DNA from: OMIW01 sp044235645
Lineage (GTDB): Bacteria; Bdellovibrionota_C; UBA2361; OMIW01
Direction: 5' to 3'
Assembly (NCBI GenBank): GCA_044235645.1
Contig: JBIIHQ010000005.1
Span: forward strand, 62,001-126,000
Length of the DNA stretch: 64,000 bases
Shown: positions 53,411 to 61,397 of the stretch, one piece after another
Layout: each line of letters starts with the position of its first letter
Position numbering within the stretch: the first letter of the stretch is position 1
The notes under the pieces: model-generated
Seen by the model: the letters and a program-made list of their open reading frames with translations, nothing else
Databases searched by the model: none
What the model was told of the DNA's origin: nothing
Program-made: the position numbers and the translations under genes

Positions 53411-54283
53411 ATGACGATTACGATAGGGTCGAACATATCATCGCTGAAAGCTCAGCGACAATTGGGAACCTCGACGGTTGCCTTGAACAGAGTATTCGAG
53501 CGACTCAGCTCGGGAAAGCGAATCAACAACGCATCAGATGATGCTGCGGGTTTGACGATCGCTGATGCGTTGAGGGCGGATGGACGAGTCGCGGGGGTCG
53601 GCATTCGGAATGCCAGCGATGGTCTCTCCTATATCAGTATTGCAGACGGAGCCATGGCTGAGATCGGCAATGTGTTAAACCGCCTTGCCGAGCTTGCGCA
53701 GCAATCGGCTAACGGCGTTTACTCTTCGACTCAACGCTCAGCTCTGCAGAATGAGTTTGCGTCCCTTAGCTCGGAAATCGAGAGAATTGCGGCGACCACT
53801 GTCTTTAACAATGTTATCTTGCTTTCGAGTGGTGCGACCACGAACCTCCAGGTTGGGTTCGACGGGACCTCGACGAGTCAATTGACGATAACCAATGTTC
53901 GGGCAACGCTGCAGGCGCTCAACCTGGCTGCGTCAGGATCTTCTGTTCAAGTCTACTCCCTGACAGACGCGACAGGAGCCTCAGATGCCAACGCACAATC
54001 GGCGGCTCGCGCCGCTCTTGATGCGGTAAACAGAGCGATTGGTTCGCTTTCTTCGACTCGAGGAAATTTGGGAGCAGCCGAGTCCCGACTTCGGACGAGC
54101 ATTTCAAACCTCTCCATAACCAGGGAAAACTACGTTGCGGCGGAGAGTCGTATTCGGGATACCGATGTCGCCTCGGATGCAGCAGAGCTTACCCGACTGA
54201 ACATTCTGCAGCAGGCAGGGTCTTCAATTCTCGCCCAGGCAAACCAGCAGCCCCAGATAGCCCTCAGCCTCTTACGAGGTTAA
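53411..54283 (+). CDS. Flagellin 1 (minimal D0-D1 type)
   Basis: 290 residues from the ATG with GGAGG nine bases upstream; the longer in-frame extension to 53297 lacks flagellin character. It is an extracellular filament subunit. The N-terminal D0/D1 starts MTITIGSNISSLKAQRQLG and has ERLSSGKRINNASDDAAGLTIA. The C-terminus carries ENYVAAESRIRDTD, LTRLNILQQAGSSIL and ALSLLRG. There is almost no central variable D2/D3 region. It is the first of four paralogues and the most diverged at both ends (LAQQSANGV, a longer SSVQVYSLTDATGASDA linker). Confidence 0.95.
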   Translation: MTITIGSNISSLKAQRQLGTSTVALNRVFERLSSGKRINNASDDAAGLTIADALRADGRVAGVGIRNASDGLSYISIADGAMAEIGNVLNRLAELAQQSANGVYSSTQRSALQNEFASLSSEIERIAATTVFNNVILLSSGATTNLQVGFDGTSTSQLTITNVRATLQALNLAASGSSVQVYSLTDATGASDANAQSAARAALDAVNRAIGSLSSTRGNLGAAESRLRTSISNLSITRENYVAAESRIRDTDVASDAAELTRLNILQQAGSSILAQANQQPQIALSLLRG

Positions 54284-54664
54284 GAGGGGTTGGGAGAGCT
54301 CTGAGGGAGTTAGCGCTTTCCTTTGATTGCCCGCCCTTCGTCTGGATATTTGTAACAAACATCGGCTGGGACGAAAGTACTGTCATCCGGTCGTCAGAGT
54401 TGATTTCGCGGCCCCTCGCTGCTGCTCATTGAAAGTAAGCTAACGAGGATGGCCAAGAAGTTTGAGGGGAGAAGAACAGTTTCCACCGACTGCCTCTTAA
54501 CCCTGTTCGCACGATAATTCGCTCGGCTCTATCGCCATGCCGATTCGAAGTGTGCGGATAAACCGAATTTCTCCGGTAGGCGATACCCGGTGGGTTGTAC
54601 ATTGAGAAGTACCGACAGGGGGTTGTAACCGCATCTCGCTGTCGAGCATAGCAGAGTTGTAAAA

Positions 54665-54695
54665 ATGGGCCGACGGGGAAATCCCGAAGGCCCAT
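54665..54695. terminator. Possible bidirectional terminator hairpin
   Basis: ATGGGCC (54665-54671) pairs with GGCCCAT (54689-54695), with a further GGGaaatCCC inside. On the minus strand it is followed by TTTTT, on the plus strand by CCTTGTTTCGTTTTC. It lies about 380 bases past flagellin 1, and no minus-strand gene is visible to the right of it. Confidence 0.5.
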
Positions 54696-54813
54696 CCTTG
54701 TTTCGTTTTCACACAAATCTTTCCTCTCCGTCGGAAGGTAAGCTACTAAAAACAGTTTCAAAATAGTTCCTCAAAAGCTCTTGAGCAGTTTTAGAAAATA
54801 TTTTTGCCATAAA

Positions 54814-54840
54814 TAAAACTTCTCTTCTCAAGAAAAATAA
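54814..54840 (+). promoter_or_regulatory. Weak sigma-28-like promoter of flagellin 2
   Basis: TAAAACTT (54814-54821), 11 bases, AAAAATAA (54833-54840). The -35 matches the FliA consensus at 6/8; the -10 keeps only the ATAA half. The spacing is exact. It lies 178 bases before the ATG, a distance similar to that in flagellin 1. Confidence 0.35.
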
Positions 54841-55018
54841 CGCTGCAACCGTTACTCTGGTTGGAACAAGGGTGCAGTGACGGTGGTTGAAATGATCGGT
54901 TTATCGCTGATTGTAAACCTTCTTCTCATCTTTTTTCACCTGAAGGGGAGTTGTCCCACACGGGAGTACAAGAGGTTCTTTCCGGGGCTTCAGGGGTATT
55001 TTTCAAGGAGGAAGCAGT

Positions 55019-55876
55019 ATGGCTCCAATTACAATCGGAAGTAACATTCAGTCCTTAAATGCGCAGCGGCGGCTCGACAGTACATCAACAAGGCTCCGAA
55101 GTGTTTACGAGCGTTTAAGTTCTGGTCAGCGGATAAACTCCGCTGCTGACGATGCTGCCGGCTTAACGATCGCTGAGAAACTCAGGGCCGACCAAAGACT
55201 TGCATCGGTAGCGATCCGTAACATCAACGATGGCGTTTCCGTGTTATCGATCGCGGATGGCGCGCTGGAACAGATTGGAAATGTTCTGACTCGTCTTGGA
55301 GAGCTAGCGGAGCAATCGGCCAATGGGACGTACTCGACTACTCAGCGATCCGCATTAGATCTTGAATTTTCGGCTCTATCCTCGGAGATTGACCGGGTAG
55401 CCCGCACAACGACATTCAACGGAGTGGGGCTTATTTCGGGGAATAATGCCATCACCATTCAGACGGGATTTGACTCCGGTGCTGATTCGAGATTAACGAT
55501 TAACGCAGTAACCGGTACTCTCCAGGGAATTGGGCTTGCGACGGCGACCGCACCTATCTATTCCCTGAACGCTGCATCGGCTGATCTAGGTTTATCAGCA
55601 TCTCGGAACGCTCTTGATGCGGTAAACCGAGCGATAACCTCTCTCAGTGCGCAGCGAGGAACGCTTGGCGCTGGAGAATCAAGACTCAACACGGCGGTAG
55701 CGAATCTGGCCTCGACACGTGAAAACTTTGCGGCAGCTGAGAGCCGAATCAGAGACACCGATGTTGCAGCTGATGCTGCTGAATTGACCAGACTGAATAT
55801 TCTTCAGCAGGCAGGGGTTAGTGTTCTTGCGCAGTCTAACCAGATACCAGCACTCGCGCTGGCACTCCTGGGATAG
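55019..55876 (+). CDS. Flagellin 2 (minimal D0-D1 type)
   Basis: 285 residues; AGGAGG seven bases before the ATG. It begins MAPITIGSNIQSLNAQRRLD, has ERLSSGQRINSAADDAAGLTIAEKL and NGTYSTTQRSALDLEFSALSSEIDR, and ends ILQQAGVSVLAQSNQIPALALALLG. It lacks D2/D3. The core resembles flagellins 3 and 4 more than flagellin 1. It is followed by its own terminator, so it is transcribed alone. Confidence 0.95.
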   Translation: MAPITIGSNIQSLNAQRRLDSTSTRLRSVYERLSSGQRINSAADDAAGLTIAEKLRADQRLASVAIRNINDGVSVLSIADGALEQIGNVLTRLGELAEQSANGTYSTTQRSALDLEFSALSSEIDRVARTTTFNGVGLISGNNAITIQTGFDSGADSRLTINAVTGTLQGIGLATATAPIYSLNAASADLGLSASRNALDAVNRAITSLSAQRGTLGAGESRLNTAVANLASTRENFAAAESRIRDTDVAADAAELTRLNILQQAGVSVLAQSNQIPALALALLG

Positions 55877-55907
55877 GAGAGCGCAGAATGTTCGTTTGAG
55901 GATGAGG

Positions 55908-55959
55908 GTGGCCCCTCAGAGAGGATTTTTCAGAGTTTTTGAAGAGAGGCCACTTTTTT
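55908..55959 (+). terminator. Terminator of flagellin 2
   Basis: GTGGCCCCTC (55908-55917) pairs with GAGAGGCCAC (55944-55953) at nine of ten positions, and six T follow at 55954-55959. The loop is long (26 bases) and also holds a small TGAGGG/CCCTCA alternative pairing. The remaining 280 bases up to flagellin 3 contain only the candidate promoter below. Confidence 0.72.
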
Positions 55960-56053
55960 ATTAAGTCCTTGTAAAGTCAAAAAAAGGCTGATGTGGTGAG
56001 CTTATTCATCTTCCAGAAATGATAGAAAGCTATGCCATTTTGGTTTGTGCCTC

Positions 56054-56081
56054 TCAAGCAAAATTAGGTTCCGTCCGATAC
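56054..56081 (+). promoter_or_regulatory. Candidate sigma-28-like promoter of flagellin 3
   Basis: TCAAGCAA (56054-56061), 12 bases, TCCGATAC (56074-56081). The -10 matches GCCGATAA at 6/8; the -35 is weak and the spacing is one base longer than ideal. It lies about 158 bases before the ATG, the same offset as in flagellin 1, which supports it. Confidence 0.4.
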
Positions 56082-56239
56082 CCTCTCCTTGAAAGGGTGT
56101 GACGTTCCCCTCTCTGCGTAGCATATACGCGGTCGATGTCTGAACGTCACTGCAGTTCGCTCAAGTCGTAGGAAGATTCAAACGGGTAGACAAGAGGTCT
56201 GCTCGGCGACTGAGAGCATACTTCAAGGAGGAAGTTCGT

Positions 56240-57100
56240 ATGTCACCGATAACGATTGGAAGTAATGTTCAATCTCTCAATGCGCAGAGATATCTCGACT
56301 CATCTTCGGCAGCTATTTCAAAAGTTTACCAGAGGCTAAGCTCTGGTCGACGGATCAATACCGCTGCCGACGATCCGGCAGGGTTGACCATCGCCGACCG
56401 TCTCCTCTCCGACCAAAAGGTTGCGAGTGTCGCGATCCGAAACATCAATGACGGTATTTCTCTTATAGCTATTGCTGATGGAGCTCTCGAGCAGGTAGGG
56501 TTCGTGCTATCCCGACTCGGTGAGCTTGCGGAGCAATCTGCGAACGGAGTGTACTCCACTGCGCAGCGGTCGGCTCTGGCCGGGGAATTTTCCTCATTGT
56601 CATCAGAAATTGAGCGGATCGCGGCCGCCACTGTGTTCAACGGTTTTGGTTTGATCTCGGGCGGCAATTCGATAGCTCTCCAAGTTGGCTTTGACTCTAA
56701 GCCAATAAGCCAGATCACCCTCCAGAGTATCACAGGAACCTTGTACGGTTTGGGGTTGGGTGGTCTGGATTCAGTCCAAACATATTCACTTAACGGCCCT
56801 GATGCGATCGCGGGTGCATCGGCGTCACGTCTGGCGCTTGATGCGGTAACCAGAGCGATTGGATCCCTCACGTTTCTTCGGGGCAGTCTTGGGTCGGGTG
56901 AGTCTCGACTCCGGCTGGCAATAGCAAACCTCTCATCGACTCGCGAAAATTACGCTGCTGCTGAAAGTCGGATCAGAGACGCTGATGTTGCGAGCGATGC
57001 TGCCGAACTGACAAGACTTAATATCCTTCAGCAGGCTGGCTCTTCGGTTCTTGCGCAGGCAAATCAGGTTCCAAGTTTGGCCCTGAGTCTTCTCAGGTAG
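56240..57100 (+). CDS. Flagellin 3 (minimal D0-D1 type)
   Basis: 286 residues; AGGAGG eight bases before the ATG. Start MSPITIGSNVQSLNAQRYLD; then QRLSSGRRINTAADDPAGLTIADRL, where Pro replaces Ala of flagellins 1 and 2. The end is LTRLNILQQAGSSVLAQANQ and ALSLLR. It is nearest to flagellin 4 (shared DDPAGLTIADRL, ISGGN, ITLQS, SLTFLRGSLGSGESRLR), so 3 and 4 look like a recent duplication. Flagellin 4 follows after 120 bases without a terminator. Confidence 0.95.
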   Translation: MSPITIGSNVQSLNAQRYLDSSSAAISKVYQRLSSGRRINTAADDPAGLTIADRLLSDQKVASVAIRNINDGISLIAIADGALEQVGFVLSRLGELAEQSANGVYSTAQRSALAGEFSSLSSEIERIAAATVFNGFGLISGGNSIALQVGFDSKPISQITLQSITGTLYGLGLGGLDSVQTYSLNGPDAIAGASASRLALDAVTRAIGSLTFLRGSLGSGESRLRLAIANLSSTRENYAAAESRIRDADVASDAAELTRLNILQQAGSSVLAQANQVPSLALSLLR

Positions 57101-57220
57101 GAATAGGTGCTTGGAAAAAAGGGCTCGACATGTGGCGGGGTGATGCTGGTCGCTCGCATATCCGACCTTGTGGAGTTTTGCTGAAAACAAGTTCGGGTCC
57201 CATTCGATAGGAGTTAAGAG

Positions 57221-58078
57221 ATGTCACCGATTACCATTGGCAGTAATGTTCAATCGATGAACGCCCAGCGAATCCTCGATTCGACCTCGGGCTCTTTGTC
57301 GAAAGTCTTTCAGAGGCTAAGTTCTGGAAGACGCATAAATACCGCAGCCGATGACCCTGCTGGGTTGACCATCGCCGATAGATTACGGTCCGACCAGCGA
57401 ATTGCCTCGGTGGCGATGCGAAATGTGAACGATGGTATTTCCGTCATATCCATCGCTGATGGCGCCCTCGAACAGATTGGAAATGTACTCTCTCGACTTG
57501 CAGAGCTCGCCGAACAATCGGCTAACGGAGTGTACTCTTCGACGCAGCGATCTGCGCTGGATGCTGAATTTTCCGCGCTTTCCTCGGAAATTGATCGGGT
57601 GGCGAGGACTACTCAATTCAACGGCGCCAACTTGATCTCCGGGGGTAACGCGATTACTCTTCAGGTTGGTTTCGACTCTCAGGCGACGAGTCAAATAACT
57701 CTTCAAAGCTTAACCGGTACGCTTGCAGGGCTGGGCTTGGGGAATGCTTCGGCTCAAATTTATTCTCTGAATGGGGTCGATTCAGCGGCAGGAGCGTCAG
57801 CGTCACGAATTGCGCTCGACGGTGTCAATCGGGCGATAACTTCACTAACGTTTCTCCGAGGCAGTCTCGGATCAGGCGAATCGCGTTTGAGGTCCGCGAT
57901 AGCGAATCTCTCGTCCACTCGGGAAAACTACGCAAGTGCTGAAAGTCGGATCCGAGATGCTGATATCGCTGAGGATGCGGCAGAGCTGACGAGGTTGAAT
58001 ATCTTACAACAGGCTGGTGCTTCAGTCCTCGCTCAGGCGAACCAAATTCCGAGTCTTGCATTGAATCTTCTCCGATAG
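57221..58078 (+). CDS. Flagellin 4 (minimal D0-D1 type)
   Basis: 285 residues; TAGGAG nine bases before the ATG. Start MSPITIGSNVQSMNAQRILD, the DDPAGLTIADRL segment, and end LTRLNILQQAGASVLAQANQ and ALNLLR. No sigma-28 promoter fits the 120-base gap before it and no terminator lies there, so it is probably transcribed with flagellin 3. It ends 26 bases from the convergent rhomboid gene; a small GCCC/GGGC hairpin lies between. Confidence 0.95.
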   Translation: MSPITIGSNVQSMNAQRILDSTSGSLSKVFQRLSSGRRINTAADDPAGLTIADRLRSDQRIASVAMRNVNDGISVISIADGALEQIGNVLSRLAELAEQSANGVYSSTQRSALDAEFSALSSEIDRVARTTQFNGANLISGGNAITLQVGFDSQATSQITLQSLTGTLAGLGLGNASAQIYSLNGVDSAAGASASRIALDGVNRAITSLTFLRGSLGSGESRLRSAIANLSSTRENYASAESRIRDADIAEDAAELTRLNILQQAGASVLAQANQIPSLALNLLR

Positions 58079-58104
58079 GCGGTTGAATGCCCTTGCGGGC
58101 TAAC

Positions 58105-58842
58105 CTACCATCGCCGTCGGAACACAACTCTATGATCGGAAAAATGGCTTCGTCGCTGAAGCATGAGAATACCGAGCGTGCCCGCAACAAAGCCTCCGAT
58201 GTGGGCCGCATAGGCAACAAGAGAGCCGGATGAGGCGGCCGACCCGAATTGCCCCACAAGTTGCATGAGGAACCATCCCCCCAGAACGATAACCGCGGGA
58301 AGATGGATCAACGACCTGAATACAATGACGGTGATACGGTTTTGTGGATGAGTAATCAGATAAGCGCCGAGCACCCCGGCGATCGCTCCCGAAGCGCCGA
58401 GACAGGGTAGAGTTGAACGGGTATCGACCACGTAGTGAGCGAGAGTTGCGATAAGTCCGCACCCAATATAGAAGAGCAGAAACCGAAAGCGACCGAGACG
58501 ATCTTCGATCTGATCACCAAATATCCACAGGTAGACCATATTCCCGATAAGATGCCCCCAGGAGCCGTGCATGAACATTGCAGAAAAGGCCGTCAATAGC
58601 AGGGGACGAGGACTTCGATAGAGGGTAAAGGTGACGGGTTGATGATCGACGGCGATCCTGATCGGGCCGATGATGTCTCGACCTACCGTCATTTCAGCGG
58701 GAACAAAGGAATAGCCGTATGTGAAGGAGTCTCCCCGGGAGAGTTGCAGATACCATCCGACGGCATTAAGGAAAATCATTACGGGTACGATTACGGGGAA
58801 TGATCGCCGGTTCGAGTTGTCGTCACCGAGAGGGATGAACAT
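58105..58842 (-). CDS. Rhomboid-family intramembrane serine protease
   Basis: 245 residues with six to seven membrane helices. The family marks are present: MFMHGSWGHLIGNMVYLWIFG (helix 2, HxxxxHxxxNM), the catalytic Ser in LGASGAIAGVLGAYL (about 150), and the catalytic His in AAHIGGFVAGTL (about 218). It cuts transmembrane substrates within the inner membrane. AGGTG lies eight bases before the ATG. The substrate is unknown. The neighbouring trhO gene is on the same strand, 42 bases upstream. Confidence 0.92.
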   Translation of the reverse strand: MFIPLGDDNSNRRSFPVIVPVMIFLNAVGWYLQLSRGDSFTYGYSFVPAEMTVGRDIIGPIRIAVDHQPVTFTLYRSPRPLLLTAFSAMFMHGSWGHLIGNMVYLWIFGDQIEDRLGRFRFLLFYIGCGLIATLAHYVVDTRSTLPCLGASGAIAGVLGAYLITHPQNRITVIVFRSLIHLPAVIVLGGWFLMQLVGQFGSAASSGSLVAYAAHIGGFVAGTLGILMLQRRSHFSDHRVVFRRRW

Positions 58843-58884
58843 ATGGTTTGCACCTGCTGCTAGGAAATGAGGAGGAGCGGATTG

Positions 58885-59811
58885 TTATGATTGAGCAATC
58901 GAAAGGGAGGAGTGCCGAGCCCGTCCGCGACCCTGAGCGTGATAGAGGCAGTTTTTGGAGCATGCCACTACACCGTTACGCGAGATGCACTCCTCGCAAA
59001 CCGGAGCTGACGAATCACAATATTCGCATCTCTGTTCATTCATCGTGGGCTCCCCGCAAAGTCGACAGAGGTGATGCTTGGTCGAGGGTCGCAGCTGTTG
59101 ATCGACCGCGACTCGGTGATCGAAGACGAAACACTCTCCATCGAAATATCCATCAGGATACTGCTCGAGATAAGAAAGAATGCCTCCGTGGAGCTGGTAG
59201 ACCTTGTCGTATCCCCGATCCCTGAGATCAATCGTGACCTTCTCGCACCGAACTCCCCCCGTGCAGAATAATAAAACCTTCTTGTCGCGAGGAGGAGGAT
59301 TGTCTTCAAGCCATGGAACGAGATCGCTGAAGTGTTTTATCTGCGGGTTGAGGGCACCTCGAAAAGAGCCCAGCGCGACTTCGTAGTCGTTACGGGTATC
59401 AATAATCGTAATTGGCTCACCCGAGCCAATGATGTCATGCCATTCCTGGGGAGATAGCTGAGTTTCGGGAAGCCCCGCAAAGAGGTCGGGGTGATTTCGA
59501 GATTGCTCCCCACGGTAGGTAATGAGTTCAGCCCGGCGGTCGATGGTAAATCGTCGAAAAGGGGAGTGGGGGGATTGGTGCCGTTTAACAAGGGTGCCTG
59601 AAAGGTCGGTGACAGCAGCGCAACATGCCAACACGAGGTTCGTCCCTTCTCCGGTCGATGCGACGCTCAAATTTATCCCTTCATCGCTCAGAAGGACCAG
59701 TCCCCCGAGTGAAGGATCCCTCTGCGTCAGCTCGCGGAGGTCGCGGGTCACCTGCTCCTGCGCCGACGGGGGAAAGGAGAAGAAATGGTAGAAGTTAATG
59801 ATGTCGTACAT
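58885..59811 (-). CDS. trhO: tRNA uridine-34 5-hydroxylase (rhodanese-like TrhO/YceA)
   Basis: 308 residues. TrhO makes 5-hydroxyuridine at tRNA position 34 and belongs to the UPF0176 family. The N-terminal ferredoxin-like part starts YDIINFYHFFSF. The rhodanese domain has IIDTRNDYEVALGSFRGALNP and the active-site loop LLFCTGGVRCEKVTIDL (about 181-197), with the C-T-G-G-I/V-R-C-E-K signature of this family. The C-terminal part has CRLCGEPTMNEQRCEYCDSSAPVCEEC, a Cys-rich zinc-ribbon-like extension seen in some members. It is upstream of the rhomboid gene. Confidence 0.92.
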   Translation of the reverse strand: MYDIINFYHFFSFPPSAQEQVTRDLRELTQRDPSLGGLVLLSDEGINLSVASTGEGTNLVLACCAAVTDLSGTLVKRHQSPHSPFRRFTIDRRAELITYRGEQSRNHPDLFAGLPETQLSPQEWHDIIGSGEPITIIDTRNDYEVALGSFRGALNPQIKHFSDLVPWLEDNPPPRDKKVLLFCTGGVRCEKVTIDLRDRGYDKVYQLHGGILSYLEQYPDGYFDGECFVFDHRVAVDQQLRPSTKHHLCRLCGEPTMNEQRCEYCDSSAPVCEECISRNGVVACSKNCLYHAQGRGRARHSSLSIAQS

Positions 59812-59985
59812 GGCTACGGATAAAGGTTATTGATGAGCAAATTATAGCGAGAATGAGAGGTAAATTTCAAATTAGAGTTTGAGAGCTCATACGTTCCCGA
59901 ATGCAATTCTCTCATGTTCCAGACGGTTTATGCCGACCAACCAAGTGGGAGAGGGTGGCTCACTGATTGGGAGGGTGAGGGGGGT

Positions 59986-60462
59986 ATGGCTCAGACACGG
60001 ACATTAATTGAGGAGGTCCTCACGACGAAGTTGGGGATCCCGGCACCTACTGCTCGGTGGGGCAGCGACGGGAACCAGTGGCTTTTTTGTCTGCATCGTA
60101 CCTGGCTAAAGCTTGATATTACCGGAGAGGGCACGGGAGATCTTATTGTGCTGACCTGCCCAATCGGCATGCCTCCGATGCGTAATCTCGGTCGCTTTCA
60201 CTCATTTCTCCTCGCCAAAAACTTTCATCTTCCTGGTCCGGCTCTCTGGTGCCAGGGGGGGGTCTTCGGGCTTCGTGAAGTTCGGTACGTTGATGGACTT
60301 CAGCCACTGGGAGTCGTTGATATGGCGGAATTAATGACTGAGGTGAGTGCAGAAGTGATAGAGGAGGTGCTAGCCTTCAAGACTGATGGACTTCAGCTTC
60401 TTGGTGAGCGAGACGAGCGGGCTGTGCATCGCGTCGCCTCGGCAATAGGGCACGGCCTCTAG
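59986..60462 (+). CDS. YbjN / type III chaperone-fold protein
   Basis: 158 residues from ATG 59986, which is preceded by GAGGGGGG; a longer frame from 59914 is possible. It has the alpha/beta layout of YbjN and class I secretion chaperones: an N-terminal helix (TRTLIEEVLTTKLG), strands with W-L-F-C-L and WLKLDITGEG, PIGMPPMRNLGRFHSFLLAKNF, then GVFGLREVRYVDG and a last helix. It is soluble and has no signal peptide. The partner is unknown; such proteins are widespread and poorly defined. No type III secretion genes are in the window. Confidence 0.6.
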   Translation: MAQTRTLIEEVLTTKLGIPAPTARWGSDGNQWLFCLHRTWLKLDITGEGTGDLIVLTCPIGMPPMRNLGRFHSFLLAKNFHLPGPALWCQGGVFGLREVRYVDGLQPLGVVDMAELMTEVSAEVIEEVLAFKTDGLQLLGERDERAVHRVASAIGHGL

Positions 60463-60498
60463 GGGTCGAGCAATTGCTCGGCCTCGAGGAGCCGACCT

Positions 60499-61200
60499 TT
60501 ATTCTCCAGAATCGATGGCCCCTTCCTGAAGGGGAATCCCGAGGGGGCGAAATCGTCGCCGGGTCGGTATCCCGGGTTCAGTTTGTTCCGGGGGGCGAGC
60601 TCGCTCCCACTCGGTTGCCGGTGCTATCTGGCGGGCCACCGCCTCGTTCTGTCCAATGCCGAAATGGACCCTCCGATTCACTGCCCACGCTCCTTCCGTT
60701 GGACGAGAGTCCAGAGGAATATTTTCACCGTAACTCACCGTTGAGAGGCGCGACGAGGGAATGCCAAGCGACACTAAGTAAGAGAGCACTGCCTGAGCGC
60801 GCCGCTGACCGAGCGCCAGATTGTAATCTGTTGTTCCCCGATCATCGCAGTGGCCTTCGAGGGTTACGGCAAACGATGAATCTGACAGTATCTTGGCGTT
60901 TGTCGCGATAATTTGTTGTGCGTCGGGAGTCAACTCGGCAGAGTCCAGCTCGAAGCGAATGTCGTACAATAAACCCTCTCGCTCTGCTTTCGGGATTGAG
61001 CCTTCACCGAATCGCTGCTCTCGATGTCGTACGATTGAGAGGTCATCTTGCGTATTGCGAGCATCGGCCTCGCGGGCCACTTTGCCTCTACCCCTCGCGG
61101 GAGAGCACCCAAGTGCCATAACGATTAACAATATGGCAACAGCTTTGAGGGGCACCGTCAGGTGATGTGGCCGATTATGCAGAGTGGTGAGATAATTCAT
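60499..61200 (-). CDS. OmpA-family (Pal-like) peptidoglycan-associated lipoprotein
   Basis: 233 residues from ATG 61200; a longer frame to 61353 has no signal at its own start. The lipobox is VMALGC (Cys at 32). After a charged linker comes the OmpA/Pal domain (about 80-190) with YDIRFELDSAELTPDAQQII, TLEGHCDDRGTTDYNLALGQRRA (the Asp and Arg that bind diaminopimelate) and LSTVSYGENIP. A Pro/Glu/Arg-rich tail of about 45 residues follows the domain. It links the outer membrane to peptidoglycan. No tol genes are adjacent, so I give no pal symbol. Confidence 0.85.
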   Translation of the reverse strand: MNYLTTLHNRPHHLTVPLKAVAILLIVMALGCSPARGRGKVAREADARNTQDDLSIVRHREQRFGEGSIPKAEREGLLYDIRFELDSAELTPDAQQIIATNAKILSDSSFAVTLEGHCDDRGTTDYNLALGQRRAQAVLSYLVSLGIPSSRLSTVSYGENIPLDSRPTEGAWAVNRRVHFGIGQNEAVARQIAPATEWERARPPEQTEPGIPTRRRFRPLGIPLQEGAIDSGE

Positions 61201-61397
61201 GATTGATGGCCGCGGGGGAGTAGAATGGGAGTTGTTCTGCCCGAAATGGTATCCCGCTTTTATCAGGGTGCGCAAATCGGTTTGCTCCTTCGTGTTGGCG
61301 GGGGTAGGATTGAGGGGTCCGCTTATCCGAAAAATCTCGTCAAGGGTGTGCACGTGCGCGTCGGAGGGGATGTTTTCGCTCCTGTGAGGATCTGCCC

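Larger units (their letters stand above)
54284..55018. other. 735-base flagellin 1-2 spacer
   Basis: Minus-strand ORFs here (54761-54426 and 54712-54497) are in different frames over the same bases and encode nothing recognisable. The spacer contains a strong hairpin at 54665-54695, a possible sigma-28 promoter at 54814-54840 and an AT-rich block just before it. It is too long for a plain promoter and may hold a small RNA. Confidence 0.45.

Noticed and set aside
54426..54761. 111-codon minus-strand ORF in the flagellin spacer
   Set aside because: It shares bases with another ORF in a different frame, contains the orphan hairpin, and shows no protein features.
57101..57220. Sigma-28 promoter for flagellin 4
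   Set aside because: The only -10-like TTCGATAG lies 7 bases from the ATG and on top of the ribosome site, so it cannot serve as a promoter.
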